A stretch of DNA of 64,000 nt from Streptomyces griseoaurantiacus (GCA_014656015.1 BNBP01000001.1:242515-306514), one strand, 5' to 3'. Shown: positions 45,021 through 53,919, counted from the stretch's first letter. Notes: generated by a model from the letters alone, not told the origin. A program made the numbers and translations.

Positions 45021-45036
45021 CCGGACAGCTGTCCGG
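45021..45036. promoter_or_regulatory. TetR operator 2
   Basis: CCGGACAGCTGTCCGG is a perfect 16-bp palindrome that repeats the site at 44992. It lies 184 bp upstream of the iron-sulfur subunit gene. The rest of the 272-bp gap to 45221 has no gene that I can support; TGCTACC near 45045 could be a -10 for the rightward operon. Confidence 0.7.
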
Positions 45037-45220
45037 TTGGCCCATGCTACCGGTGGGCGGCGATTTCGCGCCATGTCGGGCCCCATGTCCGGCACACCGC
45101 GCCCGCCCCGACGCGTCCCGACCCGATGTCGTCCTGCGACAAGTATTCCTCCCTCCCTGCGCCTTCCTCACCCCCTGTGCCCCTTGCCGACGTGTTTCGC
45201 GTACACGAAAGAAGCTGACC

Positions 45221-45838
45221 ATGGCACCCACGACGTCCAGCGCCATCACCCTGAAGATCAATGGCCAGAATTACCCGCTGACCGTCGACCACCGCACCAC
45301 CCTGCTCGACGCCCTGCGTGAGCGGCTCGACCTCACCGGCAGCAAGAAAGGCTGCGACCACGGACAGTGCGGTGCCTGCACCGTCCTGATCGACGGACGC
45401 CGCGAGGTGTCCTGTCTCAATCTCGCCGTGGCGGCGGAGGGACGTGAGATCACCACCGTCGAAGGGCTCGCCCGCGGCGATGAGTTGCATCCCGTGCAGC
45501 AGGCCTTCCTCGACCTCGACGGCTACCAGTGCGGCTACTGCACCCCCGGGCAGATCTGCTCGGCGGTCGCGGTGATCGAGGAGCACGCGGCCGGCTGGCC
45601 GAGCGCCGTCACCGGCGACGTACGCCCCGAGGCCGGGCCACCACCGCTCAGCGCGGAGGAGATCCGGGAGCGGATGAGCGGCAACCTGTGCCGCTGCTCC
45701 GCCTACGTCTCCATCGTCCAGGCCGTCTCCCGCGCGGCCGACACCACCGCCGGGCAGCGGCGGACCGAACCGGCCGGCACCGAGCCCCTCGGCTCCGGCG
45801 ACACCGGCCGCACGGCGGACGCGGAGGCGGCGGCATGA
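45221..45838 (+). CDS. [2Fe-2S] subunit of molybdenum aldehyde/xanthine dehydrogenase (PaoA-like)
   Basis: A 205-residue iron-sulfur subunit. The plant-ferredoxin-type cluster uses Cys45, Cys50, Cys53 and Cys65 (KGCDHGQCGAC). The second, C-terminal cluster uses Cys104, Cys107, Cys157 and Cys159 (GYQCGYC; GNLCRC). E. coli PaoA has a Tat signal; this protein has none, so the complex should be cytosolic. A Thr/Ala/Gly-rich tail follows residue 170. GAAAGAAG precedes the ATG. It is the first gene of a four-gene overlapping operon controlled by the divergent TetR. Confidence 0.92.
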   Translation: MAPTTSSAITLKINGQNYPLTVDHRTTLLDALRERLDLTGSKKGCDHGQCGACTVLIDGRREVSCLNLAVAAEGREITTVEGLARGDELHPVQQAFLDLDGYQCGYCTPGQICSAVAVIEEHAAGWPSAVTGDVRPEAGPPPLSAEEIRERMSGNLCRCSAYVSIVQAVSRAADTTAGQRRTEPAGTEPLGSGDTGRTADAEAAA

Positions 45839-46827
45839 AGGAGTTCGCCTACCAGCGCGCCGAGGACGTCTCCGGCGCCGTCGCCCTCCTCGGGGCCGAC
45901 CCCGACGCCCGCTTCCTCGGCGGCGGCACCAACCTCGTCGACCTGATGAAGTCCGGTGTGGAACGCCCCGGACGCCTCGTGGACGTGCGTCAACTTCCCC
46001 TGGGCGCCATCGAGTCGACGCCGGAGGGCGGTCTGCGCATCGGCGCCACCGTCACCAACAGCGACCTCGCCGCCCACCCCGAGGTCCGCCGCCGCTACCC
46101 GCTGCTCACCCAGGCCGTGCTGGCCGGTGCCTCCGGGCAGCTCCGCAACATGGCCACCGTCGGCGGCAACCTGCTCCAGCGCACCCGCTGCGGCTACTTC
46201 GCCGACGTGACCAAGCCCTGCAACAAGCGGGAGCCCGGCACCGGCTGCCCCGCCCTCGAGGGCGAGCACCACAACCACGCCATCCTGGGCGCCTCCGAGC
46301 ACTGCGTCGCCACGCACCCCTCGGACATGGGCGTGGCGCTGACCGCGCTCGACGCCGTCGTCACCTACGAGACCGCCGACGGTCCCGGTGAGCTGCCGCT
46401 CGCCGACTTCTACCTGCCCGTCGGCGACACCCCGCACCGCGAGACCGCCCTGCCGCCGGGCGCCCTCATCACCGGCGTCACCGTGCCGCCCGCACCGGTC
46501 GCCGCCCGCTCCCGCTACCGCAAGGTGCGCGAACGCGCCTCGTACGCCTTCGCCATCGGCTCCGTCGCCGCCGCGTTCGACGTCTCCGACGGGGTCGTGC
46601 GCGAGGTGCGGCTCGCCTTCGGCGCCGTCGCCTCCCGCCCCTGGCGGGCCCGCGCCGCCGAACGCGCGCTCACCGGGGTACCGGCCGAGGCGGAGAACTT
46701 CGCCGCCGCCGCGGACGCCGAACTGGCCGCCGCCCGGCCGCTGCGCGACAACGCCTACAAGGTGACGCTGATGCGCAACCTCGTGGTGGCCGTACTCACC
46801 GAACTCGCCGAGGAGGCCGCCCGATGA
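45835..46827 (+). CDS. FAD-binding subunit of molybdenum dehydrogenase (PaoB-like)
   Basis: A 330-residue FAD subunit of the xanthine oxidase family. FLGGGTNLVDLM (27-38) and ATVGGNL (107-113) are the FAD-binding loops. Four Cys at 119, 129, 138 and 157 (RTRCGYF, KPCNKREPGTGC, SEHC) match the extra [4Fe-4S] insertion of PaoB/YagS and 4-hydroxybenzoyl-CoA reductase beta, which sets this apart from plain xanthine dehydrogenase. ATG overlaps the stop of the iron-sulfur gene. Confidence 0.92.
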   Translation: MKEFAYQRAEDVSGAVALLGADPDARFLGGGTNLVDLMKSGVERPGRLVDVRQLPLGAIESTPEGGLRIGATVTNSDLAAHPEVRRRYPLLTQAVLAGASGQLRNMATVGGNLLQRTRCGYFADVTKPCNKREPGTGCPALEGEHHNHAILGASEHCVATHPSDMGVALTALDAVVTYETADGPGELPLADFYLPVGDTPHRETALPPGALITGVTVPPAPVAARSRYRKVRERASYAFAIGSVAAAFDVSDGVVREVRLAFGAVASRPWRARAAERALTGVPAEAENFAAAADAELAAARPLRDNAYKVTLMRNLVVAVLTELAEEAAR

Positions 46828-48962
46828 CCACCGCCACGACCGGCCGCACGACACCGAAGGGTGTCGTCGGCACCGCGCACACCCGGGTGGAGGGCGTCGA
46901 GAAGGTCACCGGCGCCGCCCGCTACGCCGGCGAGATCCCCTTCGCCGACCTCGCCCACGGCTGGCTGGTGCTCTCCACCGTCGCCCGCGGCCGGATCATC
47001 TCCGTCGAGGACGGGCCCGTTCTCGCCATGCCCGGCGTGCGCGCCGTGCTCCACCACGGCAACGCGCCGCGGCTGGAGACCCACTTCCAGGGGGTGATCG
47101 GCCCGCCGGACCCGACCACGACCCTCTTCCAGAACGACCGGGTGGCCCACCTCGGCTGGCCGGTCGCCCTCGTCGTCGCCGAGACCTCCGAACAGGCCCG
47201 CGAGGCCGCCGAGTCGCTCCTCGTGCACTACGAGGAGGAGCCGCACGACGTCGACTTCCGCGGTGACCGCCCCGAGGCGTACCCGGTGGACGGCTTCGCG
47301 CCGGGCGTGGTCGAGAAGGGCGACCTCGAGGCCGAACTCGCCGCCTCCGCACACGTCGTGGACGTCCAGTACACCACGCCCGAAGAGCACCACAGCATGA
47401 TGGAGCCGCACGCCGCGGCCGCCCGCTGGGACGGCGGCCGGCTCGAGATCGTCGACTCCAACCAGAGCACCACCTGGGTGCAGAGCGACCTCGCCCAGAT
47501 GTTCTCCCTCGAACCGAGCGCGGTCCGGGTGCGCTCGGAGCACATCGGCGGCGGCTTCGGCAGCAAGGGCGTGCGCGTCCACCAGGTCGCCGCGGTCATG
47601 GCCGCCACCGTCCTGCAGCGCCCGGTGCGCGTGGTCCTGACCCGCCGCCAGATGTTCCCGCTCACCGGCTACCGCAGCCCCACCTCGCAGCGGGTGCGGC
47701 TGGGCGCCGACGCCGAGGGGCGGCTGCGCGCGCTGGAGCACCGCTCCGTCAGCCAGACCTCCACCGTGCACACCTTCGTCGAGCCGAGTGCCGGCGTGCC
47801 TCGCGTCATGGTCGACGCCCCCGCCCACCACACGGCCAACCTCGTCGTCCCCCTCGACGTGCCGACCCCCACGTTCATGCGGGCGCCCGGCGAGGCCCCC
47901 GGGTCCTTCGCGCTGGAGTCGGCACTCGACGAACTGGCCGAGAAGTGCGGCCTCGACCCGATCGAGCTGCGGGTGCGCAACGAACCCGCGCGCTCCCCGG
48001 TCTCCGGGCAGCCGTTCGGCGCCCGCAACCTGCTCGCCTGCTTCCACGAGGGCGCCCGCCGCTTCGGCTGGGCCGACCGCGACCCGCGCCCCGGCGTGCG
48101 CCGCGAGGGCCGCTGGCTGCTCGGCACCGGAGTGGCCGGCGCCTCCTTCCACGCGGGAGCCGGTCCCTCCACGGCGCTGGCGACGGCGGAAGCGGACGGC
48201 AGCTTCACCGTGCGGATCTCCGCGGCCGACATCGGCACCGGCGCCCGCACCGCGCTCACCCTGGTCGCCGCCGACGCCCTCCGCGTGCCGGTGGACCGGG
48301 TGCGGGTGCACATCGGCGACAGCGACTTCGGTCCCGCGATGTTCGCCGGCGGCTCGATGGGCACCCGCTCCTGGGCCTGGGCGGTCGACGCGGCCGCCGA
48401 GGAACTGCGCGAGCGGCTCGCGCTCGGCGCCACCATCCCGCCCGAGGGGATCACCGTGCGCTCGGACACCACCGACGCGGTCCGCCGGCTCGCCCAGACG
48501 GAACGCCACTCCTACGGCGCGCAGTTCGCCGAGGTCGCCGTTGACACCGCCACCGGCGAGGTCCGGGTGCGCCGCATGCTCGGCATCTTCGCGGCCGGCC
48601 GGATCGTCAACCCGCTCACCGCCCGCAACCAGCTCGTCGGCGGCATGATCTGGGGCATCTCCATGGCCCTGCACGAGGAGGCGGTACGGGACCGGGCCAG
48701 CGGCGGCCTGTACGGGGGCGACCTCGCCGGCTACCACGTCGCCACGCACGCTGACGTGCCGCTCGTCGAGGCCGACTGGGTCGAGGACCACGACCCCGAC
48801 GACCCGGTCGGCATCAAGGGGGTCGGCGAGGTCGGCGTCGTGGGCGCCGCGGCGGCCATCGCCAACGCCGTCCGGCACGCCACCGGCGTCCGCCACCGGC
48901 ACCTGCCCATCCGCCCGGACCGGGTCCTGATGGCGCGGGAAACGGGAGCGACGCATGCTTGA
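46824..48962 (+). CDS. molybdenum-binding catalytic subunit of dehydrogenase (PaoC-like)
   Basis: A 712-residue catalytic subunit. The N-terminal Ald_Xan_dh_C domain starts at VGTAHTRVEGVEKVTGAARYAGEI. The molybdopterin region has HIGGGFGSKG (about 239-248), and the conserved catalytic base is Glu669 in GIKGVGEVG. It should hydroxylate an aldehyde or a purine-like heterocycle; the PaoB-like partner with its [4Fe-4S] insertion favours an aldehyde, but this is not certain. ATG overlaps the stop of the FAD gene, and its end overlaps the XdhC-type gene by 8 bp. Confidence 0.93.
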   Translation: MTTATTGRTTPKGVVGTAHTRVEGVEKVTGAARYAGEIPFADLAHGWLVLSTVARGRIISVEDGPVLAMPGVRAVLHHGNAPRLETHFQGVIGPPDPTTTLFQNDRVAHLGWPVALVVAETSEQAREAAESLLVHYEEEPHDVDFRGDRPEAYPVDGFAPGVVEKGDLEAELAASAHVVDVQYTTPEEHHSMMEPHAAAARWDGGRLEIVDSNQSTTWVQSDLAQMFSLEPSAVRVRSEHIGGGFGSKGVRVHQVAAVMAATVLQRPVRVVLTRRQMFPLTGYRSPTSQRVRLGADAEGRLRALEHRSVSQTSTVHTFVEPSAGVPRVMVDAPAHHTANLVVPLDVPTPTFMRAPGEAPGSFALESALDELAEKCGLDPIELRVRNEPARSPVSGQPFGARNLLACFHEGARRFGWADRDPRPGVRREGRWLLGTGVAGASFHAGAGPSTALATAEADGSFTVRISAADIGTGARTALTLVAADALRVPVDRVRVHIGDSDFGPAMFAGGSMGTRSWAWAVDAAAEELRERLALGATIPPEGITVRSDTTDAVRRLAQTERHSYGAQFAEVAVDTATGEVRVRRMLGIFAAGRIVNPLTARNQLVGGMIWGISMALHEEAVRDRASGGLYGGDLAGYHVATHADVPLVEADWVEDHDPDDPVGIKGVGEVGVVGAAAAIANAVRHATGVRHRHLPIRPDRVLMARETGATHA

Positions 48963-50118
48963 CCTCGCCGAGGAACTGCACGAGTGGCTCGCCGAGGGCC
49001 GGGAGTTCGCGGTGGCCACCGTGGTCTCCGTCGGCGGCAGCGCGCCGCGCGGCCCCGGAGCCGCCCTCGCCGTCGACCGCGAGGGCACGGTCATCGGCTC
49101 CGTCTCCGGCGGCTGCGTCGAGGGCGCCGTCTACGCACTCTGCCAGGAGGCGCTGGCCGAGGGCGGCACCGTCGTCCAGCGGTTCGGCTACAGCGACGAG
49201 GACGCCTTCGCCGTGGGCCTGACCTGCGGCGGGGTGCTCGACATCATGGTCACCCCGGTTGGCGCCGACGCCCCCGCGCGGGACGCCCTGCGCACAGCGC
49301 TGACCGCGGCCGCCTCCGGGACCCCGGCCGCTCTGGCCCGGGTCGTACGGGGGCCGGCCGAACTCCTCGGCCAGGTCCTGCACGTGGACTCCGAGGGGGC
49401 GTACCGGGGCGGACTGGGTGGCCACCCGGACCTCGACCGCACGGCGGCGGACCAGGCCCGGGCCCTGCTGGACGCGGGCCGCACCGGCACGGTCGAGGTC
49501 GCCGAGGACGGCAGTCACTGCCCGGGCGGGCTCACCCTGCTGGTCGAGTCGAGCGTGCCGCCGCCCCGGATGATCGTCTTCGGGGCGATCGACTTCGCGG
49601 CGGCCCTGGTCCGGGCCGGCAAGTTCCTCGGCCACCACGTCACCGTGTGCGACGCCCGCCCCGTATTCGCCACCCGGGCCCGCTTCCCGGAGGCCGACGA
49701 GGTCGTCGTGGACTGGCCGCACCGCTATCTGCGGAGCACCGGGACGGACGCCCGCACCGTGCTGTGCGTGCTCACCCACGACGCCAAGTTCGACGTGCCG
49801 CTGCTCGTGGAGGCACTGAGCCGGCCGGCCGCGTTCATCGGCGCCATGGGCTCGCGCCGCACGCACGCCGACCGCGAGCGCCGGCTGCGCGAGGCCGGCG
49901 TCACCGAGGCGCGGTTGGCACGGCTGCGGTCCCCGATCGGCCTGGACCTGGGCGCCCGCACCCCGGAGGAGACGGCGCTGTCCATCGCCGCCGAGATCGT
50001 CGCGGCGCGGCGGGGCGGCAGCGGTCTGCCGCTCACCGGCTCGGGAGTACCGATCCACCGGGACAGGGACCGGGAGGGGGACCCGGTGCACGAAGGGAGG
50101 ACCGCCGAGGCGGCGTGA
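48955..50118 (+). CDS. XdhC/PaoD-type molybdenum cofactor insertion protein
   Basis: A 387-residue maturation factor. The N-terminal XdhC/CoxI domain has TVVSVGGSAPRGPGA (about 22-36) and GSVSGGCVEGAVY (about 48-60), and the C-terminal Rossmann-type XdhC_C domain begins near MIVFGAIDFAAALV. Such proteins bind sulfurated molybdenum cofactor and load it into the apo-dehydrogenase. The 8-bp overlap with the catalytic subunit gene shows it belongs to the same operon. A charged tail follows residue 365. Confidence 0.92.
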   Translation: MLDLAEELHEWLAEGREFAVATVVSVGGSAPRGPGAALAVDREGTVIGSVSGGCVEGAVYALCQEALAEGGTVVQRFGYSDEDAFAVGLTCGGVLDIMVTPVGADAPARDALRTALTAAASGTPAALARVVRGPAELLGQVLHVDSEGAYRGGLGGHPDLDRTAADQARALLDAGRTGTVEVAEDGSHCPGGLTLLVESSVPPPRMIVFGAIDFAAALVRAGKFLGHHVTVCDARPVFATRARFPEADEVVVDWPHRYLRSTGTDARTVLCVLTHDAKFDVPLLVEALSRPAAFIGAMGSRRTHADRERRLREAGVTEARLARLRSPIGLDLGARTPEETALSIAAEIVAARRGGSGLPLTGSGVPIHRDRDREGDPVHEGRTAEAA

Positions 50119-50165
50119 GGGGAGGGCGCGGGGAACTGTGCGGCCCTGTGGGACGTCCATGCAAA

Positions 50166-50208
50166 TGATCACAGAAGTGATCACGGAACTGATCACCTGA
50201 GTCATCAC
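50166..50208. repeat. tandem 12-bp TGATCAC repeats upstream of the beta-lactamase
   Basis: TGATCAC recurs at 50166, 50178 and 50190, and TCATCAC at 50202, giving a strict 12-bp period (TGATCACAGAAG, TGATCACGGAAC, TGATCACCTGAG, TCATCAC). The copy at 50177-50184 is a perfect palindrome (GTGATCAC). It ends 46 bp before the beta-lactamase start, where it may be an operator array or part of the promoter. The AT content stands out from its surroundings. Confidence 0.7.
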
Positions 50209-50254
50209 GGACGTCGACTGCCGCTCAGGGCGGCAGGAACAGGAGAGCACCGTT

Positions 50255-51184
50255 TTGCCACGCCCGACCCACCTCACCCCCCGCCCCGGCCGCCGCACCG
50301 CGCTGGCCCTCGGCGCGGGGGCGGCCCTCGCCGCCGCCCTGCCCACCGCGTCGGCCCGAGCCGCCTCCTCCACCGGAACCGCCGGGCTCGCCCGGCGGTT
50401 CCGGGCGCTGGAGAAGGAGTACGCCGCCCGCCTCGGTGTCTACGCCCACGACACGGCGACCGGCCAAACCGTGCGGTACCGCGCGGACGAGACCTTCCCG
50501 CTCTGCTCGGTCTTCAAGGCCCTCGCCGCCGGCGCGGTCCTGCGCGACCTGGACCGCGACGGCGAGTTCCTCGCCAAGCGGGTGCGTTACACGCAGAAGC
50601 AGGCGGACGACTCCGGGTACGCCCCCGTCACCGGACTGCCGGAGAACGTCGCGGGCGGCCTGACCGTCGGCGAACTGTGCGCCGCCGCGGTCTCCGAGAG
50701 CGACAACTGCGCCGGCAACCTGCTGCTGAGCGAGCTGGGCGGACCGAGCGGCATCACCCGCTTCTGCCTTTCGCTCGGCGACGACACGACCCGCCTCGAC
50801 CGCTGGGAGCCGGACCTCAACTCGGCGGAACCGTGGCGGAAGACCGACCTCACCACCCCGCAGGCCATCGGCCGGACCTACGGGCGCCTTCTCCTCGGCC
50901 GGGCGCTGCCCGAGGCCGACCGGGAGCGGCTGACCGGCTGGCTGGTCGCCAACACCACCAACACCGAGCGTTTCCGCGCGGGCCTGCCGAAGGACTGGAT
51001 CCTGGCAGACAAGACCGGCGGCGGTTCCAGCTACGGCGTCGCCAACGACGTCGGCGTCGTCTGGCCCCCCGCGCGCCCGCCGTTGGTCCTGGCGATCCTG
51101 TCGACCAAGCTCGACCCGGCGGGCCCGACGGAGAACCCCCTGGTCGCCAAGGCGGCGGCGGCGGTCGCCGAAGCGCTGAGCTGA
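50255..51184 (+). CDS. bla: class A beta-lactamase
   Basis: A 309-residue serine beta-lactamase. Residues about 1-36 form a Tat-like signal (RPGRRTALALGAG, then a hydrophobic stretch ending ASARA). Catalytic motifs are Ser85-x2-Lys88 (SVFK), SDN (149-151), Glu185 in the omega loop (EPDLN), and KTG in ADKTGGGSSYG. It should be exported and hydrolyse penicillins or related compounds. The TTG start is supported by AGGAG 9 nt upstream and by the need for the signal peptide. No blaI/blaR pair is adjacent. The 12-bp repeats upstream are the only visible control element. Confidence 0.92.
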   Translation: MPRPTHLTPRPGRRTALALGAGAALAAALPTASARAASSTGTAGLARRFRALEKEYAARLGVYAHDTATGQTVRYRADETFPLCSVFKALAAGAVLRDLDRDGEFLAKRVRYTQKQADDSGYAPVTGLPENVAGGLTVGELCAAAVSESDNCAGNLLLSELGGPSGITRFCLSLGDDTTRLDRWEPDLNSAEPWRKTDLTTPQAIGRTYGRLLLGRALPEADRERLTGWLVANTTNTERFRAGLPKDWILADKTGGGSSYGVANDVGVVWPPARPPLVLAILSTKLDPAGPTENPLVAKAAAAVAEALS

Positions 51185-51573
51185 CGGGTCCGCCGTGCGG
51201 CGCGCCTCCGGCCGACGGCCGAGGACGGCGCGCCGCGTGGCGGAAGCCGATGGCCGGGTCCCGAGCCGATGGCCGGGTCCCGCGCCGGTGGGCCGGACGG
51301 CGCCGTCATCCGCGGGGCCGCCGCCACTCGGCCGCGCCCGCGACACGCGGCCCCGCGCCCTTCGGCTCGTGCCCGGAGCGGCGGCCGGGCCGCTCGGCCC
51401 AGTGCCGGGACGGGCGGCGAGGCTTTCTCGGTCCAGCGCCGGGGGGCGCGGCAATGCTTCTCGGCCCGTGCGCGGCTGACGGCGGCGGCAGGGCCACCGC
51501 TGTTCGGCACCCCGCGCGCGCCTCGGCCGGGCCCGAGCGGCGCGCGGTCGTCCCCGGCCCGGGCCCGCCGCCG
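51185..51573. other. 389-bp intergenic region with 19-bp tandem repeat
   Basis: This gap between the beta-lactamase and the convergent Lrp gene is extremely GC-rich and lacks a supported gene. It holds two perfect tandem copies of a 19-bp unit (51245-51263 and 51264-51282, beginning AGCCGATGGCC), followed by irregular GC-rich sequence. I see no clear terminator hairpin. Confidence 0.5.
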
Positions 51574-52167
51574 TCAGCCCCGGCCGCCGCCCGGCCCCGC
51601 ACCACCCGCATCCGGACCCGTCGGCCTTGCGCCACCCGCACCCCCGCCACCCGCACCCACCGGCTCCTCGCCACCCGTACCCGGGCCGGGCGTGGGGCCC
51701 GCCGCTCGACCCACCGCGGCCACCAGGGGCAGCAACCGGTACCGCACCCGTTCCCGCAGGGCCACTTCCGTCCGGGTGCGGACCACCCCGGGGATGCTGA
51801 TCAACGTCTGCACGAGGTCCTCCAGGTGCGCGTTGTCCCGGGCGACCACGCGGGTCAGCAGATCGCCGCCCCCCGTCGTCGAGAACGCCTCGACGATCTC
51901 CGGGACCTCCGCCAGCGCGTCGCCCACCTCGTCCAGCCGCCCCTGGGTCACCTCCACGTGCACGAACGCCAGCACGGGATGGCCCAGCGCGGCGGGGGAG
52001 AGGGACGGTGCCGTGCCCGTGATCACCCCGTCCCGCTCCAGCCGGTCCAGGCGCGCCTGCAGGGTGCCGCGCGCGATCCCGAGGACCCGGGCGTACTCCC
52101 GCACGCTGGTGCGCGGCTGTTCGAGGAGCAGGCGCAGGATGCGGGTGTCGAGCTGGTCCACGGGCAT
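51574..52167 (-). CDS. Lrp/AsnC-family transcriptional regulator
   Basis: A 197-residue regulator. The HTH covers about residues 20-50 (SVREYARVLGIARGTLQARL), and the RAM/AsnC ligand domain covers about 65-145 (VTQGRLDEVGDAL; STTGGGDLLTRVV). The last 45 residues are a Gly/Pro-rich low-complexity tail that is not part of the family fold. GGAGGG lies 11 nt upstream of the ATG. It is divergent from the FUSC-type gene at 52405, which it may control. Confidence 0.9.
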   Translation of the reverse strand: MPVDQLDTRILRLLLEQPRTSVREYARVLGIARGTLQARLDRLERDGVITGTAPSLSPAALGHPVLAFVHVEVTQGRLDEVGDALAEVPEIVEAFSTTGGGDLLTRVVARDNAHLEDLVQTLISIPGVVRTRTEVALRERVRYRLLPLVAAVGRAAGPTPGPGTGGEEPVGAGGGGAGGARPTGPDAGGAGPGGGRG

Positions 52168-52240
52168 GGTCCGTTGGCCCTCCGGTCGGTGGCGTCGAGC
52201 GCCGCCGACTGTACCAACGGCCCAGTCGAAGTGGCGCCTG

Positions 52241-52270
52241 TTGAGCCACGGCCACCCCTTTGTTTACCTT
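52241..52270 (+). promoter_or_regulatory. candidate promoter of the FUSC-type gene
   Basis: TTGAGC (52241-52246) and TACCTT (52265-52270) are spaced 18 bp apart in an unusually AT-rich stretch (TTTGTTTACCTTGAGC) between the divergent Lrp and FUSC genes. This would give a leader of about 125 nt containing the hairpin at 52350. Confidence 0.4.
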
Positions 52271-52349
52271 GAGCTCATCAATGGCGCCGCGCAGCGCAGG
52301 ACGGCAACGAGGCCGGATCCGCGCCCGCGGCGCCTTTCCATGTCTTCCC

Positions 52350-52381
52350 GGGGCCGCCCGCGCACGTACGCGGGCGGCCCC
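52350..52381 (+). promoter_or_regulatory. strong leader hairpin before the FUSC-type gene
   Basis: GGGGCCGCCCGCG (52350-52362) and CGCGGGCGGCCCC (52369-52381) form a perfect 13-bp stem with the 6-nt loop CACGTA. It ends 23 bp before the ATG, so it lies in the leader RNA and could act as an attenuator or affect ribosome access. No known riboswitch fold is recognised. Confidence 0.55.
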
Positions 52382-52404
52382 GGACCTCCGGGGGTGACAC
52401 GACG

Positions 52405-53919
52405 ATGAAGACGCTCACGCGCACGCTCACGGCCGCCGACCCGGGCCTGACCCGGCTGCGGATCTCCCTGCGGGCGGTGCTCGGCATCGGCCTCGCCGTG
52501 GCCCTCTGCGCGATCGCGGGACTGCCGCTGACCGCCTCGATCACGGGCGGACTGGCCGCGCTGCTCGCACTGTTCACCGTCGCCGACCCGACCGTGCGCG
52601 GCCAGGCGGTCACCACCGCGCTGCTTCCGCTCGCCGGCCTGCCGGTGCTCGCGCTCGCCTCGGCCCTGCACGGGGCCCCGCAGCTCCGCGACGCCGCCTG
52701 GCTCGCCGTCGTGCTCGCCGGGGGGTACGCCCGCCGCTTCGGGCCCCGCGGCCACGCCCTCGGCGTCTTCGCGTTCATGATGTTCTTCACCGCGCAGTTC
52801 CTGCACGCCGTCCCCGGTGCCCTGCCACAGCTCGCCGCCGCCGTGCTGCTGTCGCTCGGCGCCGCCGCCGCGGTGCGGTTCGGAGCGTGGTGCGTGGAGC
52901 GGCGCACGGCCCCGCCCGCCGTGCTCGCCCCGCCGGCCGGACGCGGGCTCGCCCGGCACACCACCCGTCAGGCCCTCCAGGTGACCGCCGCCTGCGCCTT
53001 CGCGACGGCCGCCGGGGAACTGCTCTCGCCGGAGCGCTGGTACTGGGCGGTCGGCGCCGCCTGGTGGATCTTCGTCAACACCGCCTCCCGCGGCGAGACC
53101 CTGGTCCGCGGCTTCCGGCGGGTGTTCGGCACGGTGACCGGGCTGCTCGCCGGACTGCTGGTCGCCGTACCCGTGCACGGGTCTCCGGCGCCCACGGCGG
53201 CCCTCGTCGCGGTGTGCGTCTTCGGGATCTTCTACTCGGCACCCCTGTCGTACAGCTGGATGATGTTCTTCGTGACGGTCATGGCGGGCCTGCTCTACGG
53301 GCTTCTCGGCGTCCTGCACCCCGGGCTGCTCGGCCTGCGGCTGGCCGAGACGGGCGTGGGCGCGCTCGGCGCGGCGCTCGCCGTCGCACTGGTGCTGCCG
53401 GTCACGACGCACGCCGTGACCGACCACTGGGTGCGCCGGGCGCTGCGCGCCGTGCACGCCTGCACGGCCGCCGCGTCCCGCCGCCTCGCCGGCGACGCGC
53501 AGGCCGACCCCGCGCCGTGCGCGGCGGAGCTCGAGGCGATCCTGGGGCGCGTACGGACGGCGCTCGCGCCCCTGGTCCACCCGCTCAACCCGCTGCGGGC
53601 ACGCGGCGCGCGGGCGCGGACGATCCTGGCCCTGCTGGACGACTGCCTCCGTGAGACCCGCGGCCTCGCGGCCCTCGCCGCCCACCCCGACGCCTCCCAC
53701 GACGCCCGGCTGACCGCCGCGTGCGCCCGCGTGGAGACGGCGGTGGAGGCACTCGTCGGTGCCGTCCCCGACCGCCCCGCCGCGACCCCGGTGGCGGCCC
53801 CCGGCCACCACCCGGCCGCCGAGGCCGCCCTGGCCCACCTGCACGGCCTGGAACGCGCCCTGACCGCCCTGTCCGCCCCGCTGACGGCCCCCACCGCGCT
53901 GCGCCGGGCCCGCGCCTGA
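52405..53919 (+). CDS. FUSC-family (aromatic acid exporter type) membrane protein
   Basis: A 504-residue protein with two blocks of about five transmembrane helices (about 20-160 and 190-325) separated by a short soluble part, and a C-terminal cytoplasmic helical domain (about 340-504). This is the layout of FUSC/YccS-type proteins, which export aromatic acids or similar compounds. Conserved segments include RWYWAVGAAWWIFVN (about 212-226). It is divergent from an Lrp-type regulator. The substrate is unknown. Confidence 0.83.
   Translation: MKTLTRTLTAADPGLTRLRISLRAVLGIGLAVALCAIAGLPLTASITGGLAALLALFTVADPTVRGQAVTTALLPLAGLPVLALASALHGAPQLRDAAWLAVVLAGGYARRFGPRGHALGVFAFMMFFTAQFLHAVPGALPQLAAAVLLSLGAAAAVRFGAWCVERRTAPPAVLAPPAGRGLARHTTRQALQVTAACAFATAAGELLSPERWYWAVGAAWWIFVNTASRGETLVRGFRRVFGTVTGLLAGLLVAVPVHGSPAPTAALVAVCVFGIFYSAPLSYSWMMFFVTVMAGLLYGLLGVLHPGLLGLRLAETGVGALGAALAVALVLPVTTHAVTDHWVRRALRAVHACTAAASRRLAGDAQADPAPCAAELEAILGRVRTALAPLVHPLNPLRARGARARTILALLDDCLRETRGLAALAAHPDASHDARLTAACARVETAVEALVGAVPDRPAATPVAAPGHHPAAEAALAHLHGLERALTALSAPLTAPTALRRARA

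Noticed and set aside
50166..50208. The TGATCAC repeats as a CRISPR array
   Set aside because: The unit is 12 bp with no unique spacers and no cas genes nearby.
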